Positions 35,665 to 44,264 of a DNA stretch of 64,000 nucleotides are shown in pieces (the first letter of the stretch is position 1; each line of letters starts with the position of its first letter). The translations under genes and the position numbers were made by a program. Source of the DNA: an uncultured Isosphaeraceae bacterium (GTDB lineage Bacteria; Planctomycetota; Planctomycetia; Isosphaerales; Isosphaeraceae). Location of the stretch: the NCBI GenBank assembly GCA_945957605.1, contig CAMFLR010000001.1, positions 992,001-1,056,000 of the forward strand, in the 5' to 3' direction. A model generated the notes under the pieces. It was not told the DNA's origin. It saw nothing but the letters and a program-made list of their open reading frames with translations, and made no database searches.

Positions 35665-38406
35665 TTATCCCCATGCCCACTCCGCCTGCGTTGTTCCTTC
35701 GGGCAGCGTAACCATCCACTTCACTCGCCCCGAGCCAGCTTGGAATTGTGGCGGAGGGCCGACGATGTTGCCGTGCCAGGGGCCGAGTTCGGTAAGCCCG
35801 GGACAGGTGACGTCTACCTCGAGCAAAACTGGGCAATTCAACTTCGCCGACACGCCCAATCGATGCACCGATCCGCCAACCGGGCGATCGAGACGGAACG
35901 CGACGTCGCCACAGGGGAATTTCTGGTTCAGTCCAATCGACGGCCATGAATTGGGCAATGCGGGAGAGAGTCTCAAGCGACGCGCGGGGGCGTTGTATTC
36001 GAGACCCGGGAAGTCGAGCATCGTTTCGATGAGGCTCGCGTGCAGTTCCCACACGCCGTTCGATGCCAGCGGCGAGTAGCGTGGAAGTTCGCCCGAACGC
36101 GGAGCCGATCGCAGCGCGAGCCCGAGTGAGCCGATCCGATTCAGGATTGCGTCGAGCATGGCGACTGCAAGATTCCAGTGGCGCCCTTCGCCGGTCTCGC
36201 GTCCCAGTCGCACAAGGTAGCGCGACATCCAGAGTGTCGCGAGGCTCGAAACGTCGAGCGAATGAATTTCACTGGGTGCCACCGAGTTCTGCTGACGCTT
36301 CGGATCAGGCGACCAGATGGTGAGCAAGTTGGGTTCGCTCGGCTTGACGTTGTGCCCGAAAATCCCCTCGGCGCAGCGGAAGATGTTGATCTGACTGGCG
36401 TCCAGCAGCCCGAACGGAACCACCAAACCGAGAAGGCTGATGTCGTAAGCAGCGGATCGGTCGAGCAGGAAAGCTGGGTTGTCGGTCCACTGGCCGCGGA
36501 GCGTCGAAAGATAGCGGGCCTCGTAGAACCGCCCGGTGTCAGGGTCGATCATCCCGGGGCCGCTGCGATCGACCGGCTCGCGCATGATCCCTTCGTGCCA
36601 GATCCGGTCGGCGAAGTCAGACCAGCGCGACGCCGAGGCATCGTGATTGACGGCAAACGCAAGCCGTGCAGCAGCACGCAGTCCCGCGACGACGCTTGCG
36701 TTCGAGTAGAGAAACGCGCCAAAACGGCTGTCCCAGACGCCGGCTGAACTGATGAGTGACAGCTCTTCGATCAGCTTGAGACCTGGATGGCCCGAAACTC
36801 CCATGCAGACGTTCGCCGAGCGCTCGATCAGCGGCCAGTGCCGCGCGACGAAATCGAGATCGCCCGTGCGTTCGTAATACTGCTCCATCCGCCAGGGGAC
36901 CATCGCGGTCGGGTCGACAGCTGGAGTTTCCCACTCGGGATAACCATCAATTGTGTATTTTTGGAATAAATAGGCATATGAACCCTTATGCCCTTTCACT
37001 GATCCTAGCCAGTCGAACGCCGCGCGGCTGAGGTCGGCGTGGTTGATGCGTTCGAATGCGCTCGCGGTCGAAAGTGCATTGCGGGGCCAGCAATAAGCAC
37101 TCAAACCACGGTCGAATCCCGCGGCGATTGCGCCGTTTTCTGCGTCGGCATGAAGTGCGGCGGCGAGTGCCGAACGCCGCAGGCTGACGGCATAAGTCGG
37201 CTTGGGAAAATGGATGTTTGGAATCGGCTCGATGTAAGTATCCCACTCCTGCGCGGTCGCTTGCTCAACCTGATCGAGATCGACCGAGCGAAACCACTCA
37301 AGTGCAGGTTTGAGCCAGTGCTCGAAGGTTCCCGCGTCGCCACGCCAGCCGGTGAACGCGCCGCTGACGAGCAAATCGACGACGATTGATTGTCCGGCGG
37401 GAACATGGAGCGGACGGTGGAGAATCGCCTCGTTACTGCCGGTCGGCTCACATTCGGTTTGACCGCGATCATCGAACGCGACAGCGAATTCAACGGTCGC
37501 ATCACGCGCGAGTTTTCGGTTTGTGTGGCCGTGGCCGCGATTCGTGGCGAGCAGCGCCCGCCCTTCGTCTTTCCAACTCAAACCGGGCTCGCCGATTCCG
37601 CCGTTGACCTCGCTTTGAATGAACACAGCGAACGATGTGTTCAAATCAGTGGCGCCGTCGTTGATGATTCGGAATCGCTTGATGTATTGCCCGGGTGACT
37701 CGGTTCCACCGACCGTTTTGGGCAGGCTTGAACCCATCGCCACAAGGTCGGTGATGAGCACGCGAAGCGGGCCACTCCGCCAGCTTAGCTCGGTTACGAG
37801 CAGGTTCGTTGCCCCCTGGTAGTGCTGAAACACCTGCCAGGCGAGGCGTTCGCTGAACCAATCGAGACGGTGGCGTACGGCGAGGCCGCCGATGATCGCG
37901 CGGAAATGCGCGCGGCTTTGCGGTAGATCGCCTTCAGCAGGGCGAACGTCGGAATGAAGTCCCACGGTTGGGAAGTAAATGTCCTGCGTCGAGCCGCGGC
38001 CGTCGACGCGCACCGTCATTTCGCGATTGCCGACGAACCCTTCGTGCCCGACGCCGACGATCTCAGGCGTTTCGCGACGATCGGGAAGATTCGCACGGAC
38101 GACGGTGTCCTGAAACGGGCTATAAACGAGATTGCCGTTCTGGACTCGTGCCACCGACCGATAGTGCAGCCGCGCACCGACCGCTTGCGGCGGAATCGGC
38201 ACGTGCCAGTGGCTATTCACGCCACGATTCTCGGTCCAGTAAGCTGGGAGTGGGCCAAGAGTTATGTCATCGGCCGTGAGTTCGAGCCAGACCTCCTGCC
38301 CCTCTTCGATAGGGTGAGTACCCAGCACGACGGTGCACCATCCGCCTGCGCGGACGGGTCCACCATTCCGGCCTTTGGCGGCCGTTTCGATCCAGGTCGA
38401 CTCCAT
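35665..38406 (-). CDS. GH15 glucoamylase-like protein
   Basis: The 913-residue protein has an N-terminal beta-sandwich region (about 1-370) and a C-terminal alpha/alpha barrel (about 400-870). The barrel carries GFDRGLSAYCWPRNALSTA near residue 435, YLFQKYTIDGYPEW, and SSAGVWDSRFGAFLYSNASV near residue 556. These correspond to blocks of GH15 glucoamylases, which cleave alpha-glucosidic bonds. Two positions look altered: WPRN where WPRD is usual, and W-D where a Trp-Glu carries the general acid. There is no signal peptide, so it may act in the cytoplasm. It diverges from the sugar isomerase gene. Confidence 0.78.
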   Translation of the reverse strand: MESTWIETAAKGRNGGPVRAGGWCTVVLGTHPIEEGQEVWLELTADDITLGPLPAYWTENRGVNSHWHVPIPPQAVGARLHYRSVARVQNGNLVYSPFQDTVVRANLPDRRETPEIVGVGHEGFVGNREMTVRVDGRGSTQDIYFPTVGLHSDVRPAEGDLPQSRAHFRAIIGGLAVRHRLDWFSERLAWQVFQHYQGATNLLVTELSWRSGPLRVLITDLVAMGSSLPKTVGGTESPGQYIKRFRIINDGATDLNTSFAVFIQSEVNGGIGEPGLSWKDEGRALLATNRGHGHTNRKLARDATVEFAVAFDDRGQTECEPTGSNEAILHRPLHVPAGQSIVVDLLVSGAFTGWRGDAGTFEHWLKPALEWFRSVDLDQVEQATAQEWDTYIEPIPNIHFPKPTYAVSLRRSALAAALHADAENGAIAAGFDRGLSAYCWPRNALSTASAFERINHADLSRAAFDWLGSVKGHKGSYAYLFQKYTIDGYPEWETPAVDPTAMVPWRMEQYYERTGDLDFVARHWPLIERSANVCMGVSGHPGLKLIEELSLISSAGVWDSRFGAFLYSNASVVAGLRAAARLAFAVNHDASASRWSDFADRIWHEGIMREPVDRSGPGMIDPDTGRFYEARYLSTLRGQWTDNPAFLLDRSAAYDISLLGLVVPFGLLDASQINIFRCAEGIFGHNVKPSEPNLLTIWSPDPKRQQNSVAPSEIHSLDVSSLATLWMSRYLVRLGRETGEGRHWNLAVAMLDAILNRIGSLGLALRSAPRSGELPRYSPLASNGVWELHASLIETMLDFPGLEYNAPARRLRLSPALPNSWPSIGLNQKFPCGDVAFRLDRPVGGSVHRLGVSAKLNCPVLLEVDVTCPGLTELGPWHGNIVGPPPQFQAGSGRVKWMVTLPEGTTQAEWAWG

Positions 38407-38547
38407 GAACGCCTCACCCGATGACCAACTGCCGCAAAACGGCTACACTCGCCCGGCCCCGCACCCGATTGTCAGGCCTGAGTCGGCCCGCGCCAAGGGG
38501 CGCGACACCGACGAGGCATGAGCCGCCGTTGCAATGGTCAAATCCGG

Positions 38548-39414
38548 ATGTTCACGAGCTTTAATGCCCGCGCTGTCGGCCTGTCGCTCTCAGCGCACGA
38601 AACGATCGAAATCGCCGCAGCGACAGGGTTTGAAGGCGTCGACCTGCTCGTCCGCGACCTCACCGAAGCCCGCGAGCCAGTCGCTGCGCTAAAGAAGCGC
38701 ATGAACGATCTGGGCCTGAAACCCGGCGCCTTTCCACTGCCAGTAAACTGGCGTGGCGGTGACACGGTCTTTCAGCGCGATCTTCAAGCGCTCGCACCAC
38801 TTGCCGACGCCGCCGCAGAGTTCGGCCTGCTACGGACCGGTACGTGGGTTACGCCCGAAATTCCCGAGAGCCTCAATAGCGTTCAGCAGTGCGTCGACTG
38901 GCACGTCGAAAGACTTGGTGCAATTGCCGAACTGCTCGCACAACGTTCGATCAGGCTTGGCCTCGAGGTAATTGGCCCGGCGAAATCGCGGACAGGACGA
39001 ACGCCGCGTTTCATCACAACTCTGACCGAACTTGCCCCCATTCTCGACCCACTTGCCTCGCTTTACCCCAACGTTGGTGTGCTCTTCGACACCTTCCATC
39101 TCTATGCGGCCGACGAACCACTCGAATCCGCACTGGCAGCCAGTGCGAATCGAATCGTTTGGGTTCACGTTGCCGACCTACCCGCCGGCGCATCTGGCGT
39201 CCACAGCGAGATCGATGACCCCGTGCGCGGACTCCCAGGCAACAACGGCGCGGTGCAGAACGCAACCGCGCTAAGCCGTCTTCGCGAATCTGGTTATACC
39301 GGTCCGGTCACTGCCGAACCGCTGACACAATGTCGAACGCTTGGCGGAAAAACTCCGCGAGAAGTCGCCCAACTGGTGCGAAACTCTTTGGCAGCCGTCT
39401 GGCCGCGTGGCTGA
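38548..39414 (+). CDS. Sugar phosphate isomerase/epimerase-like TIM-barrel protein
   Basis: The 288-residue protein belongs to the xylose-isomerase-like (AP endonuclase family 2) TIM barrels. Landmarks include GFEGVDLLVRDL near the start, LGLEVIGP, NVGVLFDTFHLY and NRIVWVHVADLP, placing acidic and His metal ligands at strand ends. It would isomerise or epimerise a sugar; the substrate is unknown. ATG 38548 matches the family N-terminus, but ATG 38518 in frame is also possible. It is convergent with csrA, 16 bases apart. Confidence 0.78.
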   Translation: MFTSFNARAVGLSLSAHETIEIAAATGFEGVDLLVRDLTEAREPVAALKKRMNDLGLKPGAFPLPVNWRGGDTVFQRDLQALAPLADAAAEFGLLRTGTWVTPEIPESLNSVQQCVDWHVERLGAIAELLAQRSIRLGLEVIGPAKSRTGRTPRFITTLTELAPILDPLASLYPNVGVLFDTFHLYAADEPLESALAASANRIVWVHVADLPAGASGVHSEIDDPVRGLPGNNGAVQNATALSRLRESGYTGPVTAEPLTQCRTLGGKTPREVAQLVRNSLAAVWPRG

Positions 39415-39430
39415 TCCATCAAACTCGGTG

Positions 39431-39622
39431 TTAGTGTGCGGCGACCGAAGCGAAGCTCGGGTCGGCAGTGCGGCCCGGCGCGATCTCTTCGCGGAAAACC
39501 GCAACGTCCGGCGGTGCTTCGATGCCGATCCGCACCTGATTGCGGTCGACCTTCACGACCGTCAGCACCACATTGTCACCGATGAGAATCTTCTCTCCCA
39601 ACTTCCGGCTCAAGACGAGCAT
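39431..39622 (-). CDS. csrA: Carbon storage regulator
   Basis: The 63-residue protein begins [16 protein letters not shown] and carries [17 protein letters not shown], with the RNA-contacting Arg44 in place. CsrA is a dimeric RNA-binding protein that recognises GGA motifs in hairpin loops, usually blocking ribosome binding on target mRNAs. GAGGTG lies four bases before the ATG. The leader carries a GGA-containing hairpin, described separately, suggesting self-control. Confidence 0.96.
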   Translation of the reverse strand: MLVLSRKLGEKILIGDNVVLTVVKVDRNQVRIGIEAPPDVAVFREEIAPGRTADPSFASVAAH

Positions 39623-39653
39623 CGCTCACCTCAACTCAGTGAAGTAGAACTCG

Positions 39654-39667
39654 GGGAATCCCTTCCC
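39654..39667 (-). promoter_or_regulatory. Candidate CsrA-binding hairpin in csrA leader
   Basis: Read on the minus strand, GGGAA, loop GGGA, TTCCC forms a 5-bp hairpin with GGA in its loop, the classic CsrA target. It sits 32 bases before the csrA start. Three further GGA triplets lie directly upstream of it (near 39671-39684), so multiple dimers could bind. Confidence 0.5.
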
Positions 39668-39791
39668 ACGTCCGTTCCGTTCCGGGCGTGGTTCGCCGCA
39701 GAAGAGATGCACGTCGCGTGCCAGATCCAATCGTAAAACTTGAACGATTTTCTAAATCACATCCAGATAAGGCTTTAGGATTCTCGCGATC

Positions 39792-39819
39792 TTTACATGC
39801 CCTGCCGTTCACCTGTCAA
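39792..39819 (-). promoter_or_regulatory. Candidate csrA promoter
   Basis: On the minus strand TTGACA (39819-39814) is a perfect -35 and TGTAAA (39797-39792) a four-of-six -10, 16 bases apart. The predicted start near 39785 would leave a leader of about 160 bases before csrA, containing the GGA hairpin. The region 39623-39962 holds no other gene. Confidence 0.45.
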
Positions 39820-39962
39820 ACTGTACTTTCGACCACTCATTTCACTGCCATTTTGTAAGAAGGGAACTGTGGGTAACACTTTCCGGGCGAATCGCGAAGC
39901 AATTCTTGCAAGCATGCGTGCATTTTTTACAGGTTTTGTGGTGGATCGAGGCGGCAGAAAGC

Positions 39963-40562
39963 TCAGGTGGGATTGAGCGTTTTGTGGCGATCGTGAATGA
40001 GACCGTACACTTCTTCCCATGTGCCGGCGCGAGGGCCGCTGATATCGCGATTCGTGCTATTCGCGAAGCAAATGGTGTACTGTCCCTTTTGTCTCAAATT
40101 ATGGATATTCGTCGGGCTATCCTCGATATAAATGTCTGCGCCAACGGCATCTTTGTCTTTCATGAAGCAAAGATCCCAGTAGGGAATGCCATTCGAGTCG
40201 AGCCAGTTGATCGTCTGCGAAACCGCGGCGCCATGAAAGTATTGGATGAACAAGCGATGCGTGATAATGCGAATCCGAACGCCTTCGTTTGAAAGCTTGC
40301 GGAGATACTTACGTGTCCCGGGAATCATTGGAGTCGACTTGAACAGGTCGCGCTGGGTGACGGCGAAGCGATGAAGGCTTTCGTACTGAGCATGCGAGGT
40401 AATTCCCCACTCGCTCAGGCCGTAAGAGACCTCGACGGGCAAGTCATTAATGTGACACTCGAACCACTCGGCAGCAATCTCGCGCATCCTTGCGTAGAAG
40501 TCTGCGCACACGCCGTCAAGGTCGACGCCAACAATAAGTCCGTTTAGATTCCCGTCGTTCAT
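39963..40562 (-). CDS. 5'(3')-deoxyribonucleotidase-like HAD phosphatase
   Basis: The 199-residue protein starts [22 protein letters not shown], where DLDGV carries the nucleophile and general acid of the HAD superfamily. RIRIITHR is motif II and YIEDSPTNI resembles motif [17 protein letters not shown] gives the Lys of motif III. This pattern fits the NT5C family, which dephosphorylates (deoxy)nucleoside monophosphates. The gene follows aroE by 31 bases on the same strand, so they are probably co-transcribed. Confidence 0.8.
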   Translation of the reverse strand: MNDGNLNGLIVGVDLDGVCADFYARMREIAAEWFECHINDLPVEVSYGLSEWGITSHAQYESLHRFAVTQRDLFKSTPMIPGTRKYLRKLSNEGVRIRIITHRLFIQYFHGAAVSQTINWLDSNGIPYWDLCFMKDKDAVGADIYIEDSPTNIHNLRQKGQYTICFANSTNRDISGPRAGTWEEVYGLIHDRHKTLNPT

Positions 40563-40593
40563 CGCTCGCCACCCTTCTGTCACTATTTTGACA

Positions 40594-41451
40594 TCAAGCG
40601 CTGAAAACATCCTCGAGCGCCTGGCGCATGACCTCGGGCTTTGGTTCTTGGCCCGTCCAGAGGCGAATGCCAATGACTCCTTGGTTCACTAACATCCCTA
40701 GGCCGTCGAGCACGACGCAACCGCGCGACTCGGCGTCACGAATCAAGCGAGTGCGCGGCGGGTTGGGAATGACATCGCTCACGATGAGCCCCGGACGGAA
40801 TGAGGTGACGTCCACCGCCACTCGAGCGTCGACATCGGGGAATAGACCAATCGACGTCGCGTTGACCAGCAAGTCAGTTGTGGAAGGAACAGCAACGTCT
40901 CCCGTCCAGGGCTGGAAGTCGGTCGGCACGCCAGTTTGTTGCGTGACGTGCGCTGCCAGTGCTTCGCCGGTTTTCGCAGTGCGATTTACGATCGTGAGCC
41001 GCGAGGCCCCCGCGAGCGCCAGCTCGACAGCAATCGCCCGCGCGGCTCCCCCTGCTCCGAGGATGAGGGCCGAGAGCCCCTTCGGATCGCGCACCTCGGA
41101 CACGGAAGTGACGAACCCTTTGCCGTCGGTGTTATCACCGATGAGTTTGCCGTCGCGATGAATCACGCAGTTGACCGCGCCAATCGCCTTCGCCGCGGGG
41201 CTAAGTTCGTCGAGAAACTCAATCACCTTGATCTTATGCGGAATCGTGCAATTGAACCCGCGCCAGCCCATGGCCCGTGCGCCACGAACGGCGTCGCCGA
41301 GACGATCGGGATGAACTTCGACGGTCAGGTAGCGCCAGGCGAGTCCCATGTCGGCGAAGGCGGGCTCGATCATCGCCTGGGTGGGATTCTCGGCCACCGG
41401 GTATCCAAAAACGCCAACGAGTTCCTGCTTGAACGAGCGCGGAGTCGACAT
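40594..41451 (-). CDS. aroE: Shikimate dehydrogenase
   Basis: It reduces 3-dehydroshikimate with NADPH in the aromatic amino acid pathway. The 285-residue protein has [19 protein letters not shown] near the N-terminus, catalytic Lys73 in CTIPHKI, Asp109 in DNTDGKGF, the nucleotide loop [16 protein letters not shown], and a C-terminal GLGMLVNQG block. ATG 41451 follows AAGG by six bases and gives the standard length. It lies far from trpE, and a deoxynucleotidase gene follows closely. Confidence 0.93.
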   Translation of the reverse strand: MSTPRSFKQELVGVFGYPVAENPTQAMIEPAFADMGLAWRYLTVEVHPDRLGDAVRGARAMGWRGFNCTIPHKIKVIEFLDELSPAAKAIGAVNCVIHRDGKLIGDNTDGKGFVTSVSEVRDPKGLSALILGAGGAARAIAVELALAGASRLTIVNRTAKTGEALAAHVTQQTGVPTDFQPWTGDVAVPSTTDLLVNATSIGLFPDVDARVAVDVTSFRPGLIVSDVIPNPPRTRLIRDAESRGCVVLDGLGMLVNQGVIGIRLWTGQEPKPEVMRQALEDVFSA

Positions 41452-41561
41452 GATTTGCCTTGGTATCAAGATCGGAAATTACGACGCTGCCTCACGAGGT
41501 TCGACGACGATACCGAGGCGAACCACGCGAGGCAATCAGGATGAATCGCGTTCAATTACAA

Positions 41562-42608
41562 TCATTTCTCTTTGCGAGGCTCTTCAGCCTTCTCATCCTC
41601 GTCTTTTTCCATGGTCCCCGTGATCTGGCCGTGGTCGTTAATTGCGGTGGCGGAGACGAAATTGGGCCCGCCTTCGGTGAGAATCCGCAGGCGGCCGTTT
41701 TCATAAACGAATGCATGCGGCCCGGTTTTCGACCCGTGCGGGCCGTCGATCATCCCCACGATCGTCCCCATGTTGTTCACACCAAGTGCTTCAGACCGTT
41801 CGTAACCAGCCGGCTTGTCGAGGAGTTTCATCCCATCGCTATTTGACCAGGTAACAGCGTGAGTTCGGCCGTCGCCCGTCGACCTTATTCCGACCACCAG
41901 CCCCGCGCGATTCACGCCGCGGGGGATCATCGAGCCAGGCTCGCCGATGATTCGTCGTTCCCACCGACCCTGCCCGTCTTGCTTCCAGAGACACGGAAGC
42001 GCCCCTTCAGTTGCGGCGAAGAGCTTGCCGTCGTCGCTCAGCGCAATGCTCTGCGACCCAAGGTGCTGACTCTCGGGCAAGGCGGAAACCTTCCAGTTCT
42101 CGCCGTCGCGATCCCAGACGCACGCCCTGAGCGTCCCATCGCCAATGGAGAAGCCGCCGACGCGCTTGCCGTCGCGCGTGATTGCGCTCGCGAACGAGGC
42201 CCAGTCGCCAGGCAACACGCCGAGGCCGAGAATGCCTCGCTTTTCGTCCCAGACAAACGCCTGGTTCTGCAGCATGATTCGGACGCCGGGACGCATGGGT
42301 TTGCTCACGCGACCGGTCACCAGGCCATCGTCGCTAATTCCTGCGGGAAACGTTGCGGTGTAGCCGTTCAAGAGCGGCAGCGTGACGATGTGTTTGCCCG
42401 AAGCGAAAATCGGTTCCTGGTTGACCACGCCCTGGTAAAACTTGTCATCTCGCCACTCGAAACCGGCGATGTCGCCTTTGTTATTGATCGCGGTGGCGAT
42501 GATCCCATCGTCCTTGGGAGCCACGACGCGATATTTCGGCGCTGGATCATCCGCGGCGATCAATGTCAGGGCAACGACAGGCAAAACGGAACGCAAGAAT
42601 TGCTGCAT
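41562..42608 (-). CDS. Exported HAF-repeat protein
   Basis: A signal peptide (MQQFLRSVLPVVALTLIAA) precedes about 320 residues with repeats of the type ATAINNKGDIAGF, PAGISDDGLVTGR, RGVNRAGLVVGIR, LGVNNMGTIVGMI and ATAINDHGQITGT. These correspond to the HAF extracellular repeat and probably fold as a beta-propeller. The C-terminus is acidic and Lys-rich (KDEDEKAEEPRKEK). Its function is unknown; such proteins are common among exported planctomycete proteins. Confidence 0.8.
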   Translation of the reverse strand: MQQFLRSVLPVVALTLIAADDPAPKYRVVAPKDDGIIATAINNKGDIAGFEWRDDKFYQGVVNQEPIFASGKHIVTLPLLNGYTATFPAGISDDGLVTGRVSKPMRPGVRIMLQNQAFVWDEKRGILGLGVLPGDWASFASAITRDGKRVGGFSIGDGTLRACVWDRDGENWKVSALPESQHLGSQSIALSDDGKLFAATEGALPCLWKQDGQGRWERRIIGEPGSMIPRGVNRAGLVVGIRSTGDGRTHAVTWSNSDGMKLLDKPAGYERSEALGVNNMGTIVGMIDGPHGSKTGPHAFVYENGRLRILTEGGPNFVSATAINDHGQITGTMEKDEDEKAEEPRKEK

Positions 42609-42700
42609 GAGACCGCTCCACCTTCAGACACTGCGCATCGCCAGTCGGCGTCGTTGCAACGCGACACAGCGTGAAGTATCCGACGCGGCGCGCACTGGCG

Positions 42701-44170
42701 TCAAGCAGAAGCTCGATGTGGGGTTTGATTGTTGGGCGCCAGCTTCGGACTCGAGAATAATGGTCGATGGATACAATTCACAATTTTACTTATCAATGGA
42801 TTCGGCGAGTTGATCTTCTGCCTTTGGATCCGGAGCCAGGAAACCACGCCGCTCCCTATCCGATGACCTGTGAATACCGACACCGCAAAGAAAACTGATG
42901 AGGGCAAGAACGCGATCACCAAGACTGGGCAGAAATACTCGGGAAAAATGAACACATCTGTCATTAGCCCAAGAACGATTGGTGGAAGAGATTGCAAAAG
43001 GCAAAACATTCCGCCGAATTGGCCCACAAGTAATCCGACCATTTCGCCAATTGGCAACCAGGCAACGTCGTCTGGATGGTACCAACGCTCGGCATTTCGA
43101 CAAAGCAACCACTCGCCAAGCAGACCACCGGCGAAGATCGATCCAATCACCACCCCGAAAGCCCCAAGCATCACCAATAGGGGATGGCGAAGTTCCCCAT
43201 GCGAGTTGATACCTGCGATCAAGATGCTCGCGATTGCAACGAGCCCGAAGGAAAAGCCAATGATTCCTCCCTGGATGCTTCCAAACCCCCTGGCGTAAAT
43301 CCGGCACCTTTGCCGGAAACATTCCAAACCTGGCACGACTGGAATGGGCACCAAACTCGCAGGAGATGGGCTGGTAAGCACTTGATAAACTTCACGCGCA
43401 ATGCGGAACGCATCGACTCGCTGCTCGGCAGAGAGAGCCGTACGATGCGCAATCAACAGCCATCCGTCGCAAGACTGAATCTCGCAATCGGGAATTCGAC
43501 TGATTGCCTCAAGCCGGTGGACGAGAAAGAAAGAGCGAAGTTCGTCCTCGGTCGAAGGCGAAGGGTGTTTTCGGCTCTTATAGCACGGGATGACTTGAAA
43601 CGTGCGGTTGAAGGCTGTGACAGCGTGGCATGTCCGCTCATCACCTTCCGGAGCGAAACTCAGGTGAGCGCACAAGCTTCGTCGCGGCAAGCGAGGAATA
43701 ATACGAGCGAGGCAGTTGAACGAAGGAAGCTTTGGACCACGAAAAAGGATGACTGTCTTCAATTGCTGACTTGTTGCGCAAGACGGCTTGGCGTCGAACA
43801 TCTCAACTGTGGCACCCTCGAATTCACCGCGAAATCGTTGTTCGCCATGAATGTAAGCAACGAAAAAACCAAGCGGCGGACGATCCTTCGTTGGGATTTT
43901 GAACGGCGCGGGGTCGAACGTCATGCCAAGTTCGGCTGCGATTGCCGGAAAACTCGCTCGCGTTTGTTCGTAACGACGAACACTGCGCCGCCAGATCGCC
44001 AGCACCGTCAGCGCGATTGATTCGCACACCGAGGCGCCCGCGATTGCCCACCAGTAGAGACAATTACCCTGTCCCCGCGCCGCGATGCAAACACCAGCGC
44101 CGTACGCTCCCCCAATGAGAGCGACAAGAACGAGAATCGGCACAATCCAGATGTAGGTTCGAGCGCGCAC
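42701..44170 (-). CDS. Membrane protein of unrecognised family (paralogue B)
   Basis: The 489-residue protein has two N-terminal membrane helices (about 7-28 and 40-60), a soluble domain (about 65-290), and about four C-terminal helices (about 305-330, 340-360, 385-415 and 420-445). The soluble domain contains ELRSFFLVHRLEAISRIPDC, then WLLIAHRTALSAEQRVDAFR, matching the equivalent part of the neighbouring gene at 44265. The architecture recalls DUF3137-like proteins but I cannot confirm this. A GTG codon is used as start. The two genes are 94 bases apart and probably arose by duplication. Confidence 0.65.
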   Translation of the reverse strand: MRARTYIWIVPILVLVALIGGAYGAGVCIAARGQGNCLYWWAIAGASVCESIALTVLAIWRRSVRRYEQTRASFPAIAAELGMTFDPAPFKIPTKDRPPLGFFVAYIHGEQRFRGEFEGATVEMFDAKPSCATSQQLKTVILFRGPKLPSFNCLARIIPRLPRRSLCAHLSFAPEGDERTCHAVTAFNRTFQVIPCYKSRKHPSPSTEDELRSFFLVHRLEAISRIPDCEIQSCDGWLLIAHRTALSAEQRVDAFRIAREVYQVLTSPSPASLVPIPVVPGLECFRQRCRIYARGFGSIQGGIIGFSFGLVAIASILIAGINSHGELRHPLLVMLGAFGVVIGSIFAGGLLGEWLLCRNAERWYHPDDVAWLPIGEMVGLLVGQFGGMFCLLQSLPPIVLGLMTDVFIFPEYFCPVLVIAFLPSSVFFAVSVFTGHRIGSGVVSWLRIQRQKINSPNPLISKIVNCIHRPLFSSPKLAPNNQTPHRASA

Positions 44171-44264
44171 CGCGAGACACGCCTCTCAATCACGACGCTT
44201 GGCGTCGCTGCTTCGAGGAAGATTCGTCGAACGCTTCGATTTATTGGTGGACGAGCGGATTCGT

